This document shows positions 63,049 through 64,000 of a stretch of DNA of 64,000 bases, one piece after another. This stretch comes from RPQJ01 sp963748985. Its GTDB lineage: Bacteria > Pseudomonadota > Gammaproteobacteria > Steroidobacterales > Steroidobacteraceae. The notes under the pieces are model-generated. The model saw nothing but the letters and a program-made list of their open reading frames with translations, did not search any database and was not told where the DNA came from. The DNA lies in contig CAVVKQ010000012.1 in the NCBI GenBank assembly GCA_963748985.1, positions 59,363 to 123,362 of the forward strand, in the 5' to 3' direction. How positions within the stretch are numbered: position 1 is the first letter of the stretch; every line of letters begins with the position of its first letter. A program made the translations under genes and the position numbers.

Positions 63049-63406
63049 GCGCGAATATACGGCTTTGCCGTATGGTGTCAAGCTGCAGGAAGCAGGTGGA
63101 GACACCGCGCGACCGGCCGCTCGTGGCCGATACTACCAATTCGCGACGTCTGCTTTCTACTGGAACTTGCGGCAGTAGCCAATACGTATCGGTGACAGTG
63201 CAAAGGAATGGTGTCTCCCGGCTTTGCCGGAGTCGACTCTCCCGCTGCCGCGTCAGTGGGAGAAGGCAGAGGTAGGCTCGTCGCTGCAGGCTCCGTGTGT
63301 CTTTCCGCGCTCCGTGTCGGACGCCGCAGCTCGAACGCAGGCGCGAGGCGGCGCCGCGTTTTCCGACCAGCCGCTCCCTCGCCGCGCCCGTTCGAGCGAG
63401 GCTCAC
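63049..63406. other. Intergenic stretch without recognised gene
   Basis: About 360 bases with no credible gene on either strand. Imperfect hairpins of CTCCCGCTG/CAGTGGGAG type occur near 63235-63270. GC content rises back toward the genome level from here. Confidence 0.5.
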
Positions 63407-63480
63407 CTCTGCGAAATCGGGGACGCTCACCTATTTCGCGAGCATCAGCGAAATAGGTGAGCGTCCCCGATTTCGCAGAG
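63407..63480. repeat. REP-like perfect hairpin
   Basis: A 33-base arm at 63407-63439 is perfectly complementary to 63448-63480, with the 8-base loop GAGCATCA. It contains the GGGGACGCTCACCTATT core seen at 37402-37527, here ending TTCGC rather than ACTCAT. No RAYT transposase gene is in the window. Confidence 0.85.
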
Positions 63481-63511
63481 ATGCGCGGCGGGCCGACTCA
63501 CGCTGCGCGCA

Positions 63512-63540
63512 GCCTCTCCCGGCACGTCGCCGGGAGAGGC
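63512..63540 (-). terminator. Hairpin downstream of the TonB receptor gene
   Basis: GCCTCTCCCGGC (63512-63523) pairs perfectly with GCCGGGAGAGGC (63529-63540) over a 5-base loop, seven bases past the receptor stop codon. A strong GC stem in terminator position, but no T-run follows. Confidence 0.5.
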
Positions 63541-63546
63541 GCAACG

Positions 63547-64000
63547 TCAGAACGCGACCCGGAAATCGAAGCCCCATGCACGGGGCTCCGAGATCGACGC
63601 GAAGGGCGTGCCGAACGTGTTGGCGGTGATGTTGTTGACGCCGGTCACGTACTGGTCGTCGAACACGTTCGTCACGAACGCCGCCACGCCGTAGCGATCG
63701 TCGGTGCTGGACCACGCCAGGCGCAGGTCGGTGCGGTTCGTCGATTCGCCCACCTGGAAGTTCGGGCTGGACTGGCAGGTGCCCTGCAGCTGGGAATCGG
63801 CATTGCAGCGCGATTCGCCGCGGTAGGCGTACATGGCCGACAGGTCGAGCTTGCCGTAGGTGCCGAACGACCATACGTAACTGGCGCCGAGGGAGGACGA
63901 CCAGCGAGGCTCGCCGGTCGGCTCGCCCGAGAGGTCGACGCCGCCTGGCGTGACGTAGTCCTTGTAGGTCGCGTCGATGTAAGCGAGGTTGGCCGTCAGA
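63547..64000 (-). CDS. TonB-dependent receptor, C-terminal part (5' truncated by window)
   Basis: The frame is open from the window end to the TGA at 63547, giving about 150 residues. They form the end of a TonB-dependent receptor barrel: LTANLAYIDATYKDY, SSSLGASYVWSFGTYGKLDL, NRTDLRLAWSS, AAFVTNVFDDQYVTG and the terminal RAWGFDFRVAF ending in Phe, as outer-membrane barrels do. CNADSQLQGTCQ forms a likely extracellular disulfide loop. Substrate unknown; the receptor imports siderophores, vitamins or carbohydrates. Confidence 0.85.
   Translation of the reverse strand, partial: LTANLAYIDATYKDYVTPGGVDLSGEPTGEPRWSSSLGASYVWSFGTYGKLDLSAMYAYRGESRCNADSQLQGTCQSSPNFQVGESTNRTDLRLAWSSTDDRYGVAAFVTNVFDDQYVTGVNNITANTFGTPFASISEPRAWGFDFRVAF

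Overview
The window is a high-GC chromosomal segment (roughly two thirds G+C by eye) from a heterotrophic proteobacterium. The lineage is most likely Gammaproteobacteria: M16/DUF885 peptidase sets, WS/DGAT wax synthase, TonB receptor, OmpW/OmpA porin, DUF3604 and DUF3047 occur together in Steroidobacter/Nevskia/Woeseia-like groups. No rRNA, tRNA or marker gene is present, so the taxonomy is an inference. Genes are densely packed and many start/stop pairs overlap (ATGA, GTGA, TTGA, TGATG).

Layout. 0-4 kb: end of a glutamine-synthetase-family gene, an aldehyde dehydrogenase and an iron alcohol dehydrogenase, probably for amine/amino-alcohol use. 4-10.4 kb: an uptake [NiFe] hydrogenase set on the minus strand (small and large subunits, cytochrome b, protease, HyaE- and HyaF-like chaperones, rubredoxin-HybE fusion); the small subunit has the extra cysteines of oxygen-tolerant enzymes. 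10.6-17.8 kb: beta-propeller protein, DUF481 protein, transaldolase, MscS channel and DUF3604 protein. 17.9-23.2 kb: a four-gene overlapping unit of DUF885, an M16 peptidase pair and an NAD-binding protein. 23.3-27.8 kb: 2-oxoacid:ferredoxin oxidoreductase gamma, alpha and beta plus a flavoprotein with a ferredoxin tail. 28-35.4 kb: exported methyltransferase-like protein, OmpW-OmpA porin, 944-residue M16 peptidase, DUF2891 and a WYL regulator. 36-39 kb: glutathione-dependent formaldehyde detoxification (class III ADH, S-formylglutathione hydrolase, DUF924). 39-43.3 kb: aminotransferase with a sulfotransferase-like partner, a second exported methyltransferase-like protein, GST and TSUP permease. 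43.4-53.5 kb: a co-directional run (TPP enzyme, BASS transporter, epimerase, SDR, ExoD, DUF2505, WS/DGAT, DUF3047, acyl-CoA ligase) that looks lipid-centred at its distal end. 53.7-59.4 kb: iron ADH, small membrane protein, amidase and quinohemoprotein dehydrogenase. 59.8-63.1 kb: an AT-richer, partly decayed stretch with an exported hydrolase and a broken RelE/XRE toxin-antitoxin pair. The window ends in the C-terminus of a TonB-dependent receptor.

The most unusual content is intergenic. Three copies of a two-hairpin element (near 2.3, 2.65 and 59.5 kb) keep the same apical loop core and the same flanks, while both perfect stems are entirely different in sequence between copies. Telomere-like CCCCTAA arrays occur at gene 3' ends (27.8, 35.4, 37.4 kb), one of them wrapped around a REP-like hairpin that recurs at 63.4 kb. 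At least ten genes, clustered at 10-24 kb, carry single-base frameshifts, most of them in short homopolymers. The protein sequence on both sides stays well conserved, so these are probably sequence errors rather than real gene loss; I join the frames in the annotation.
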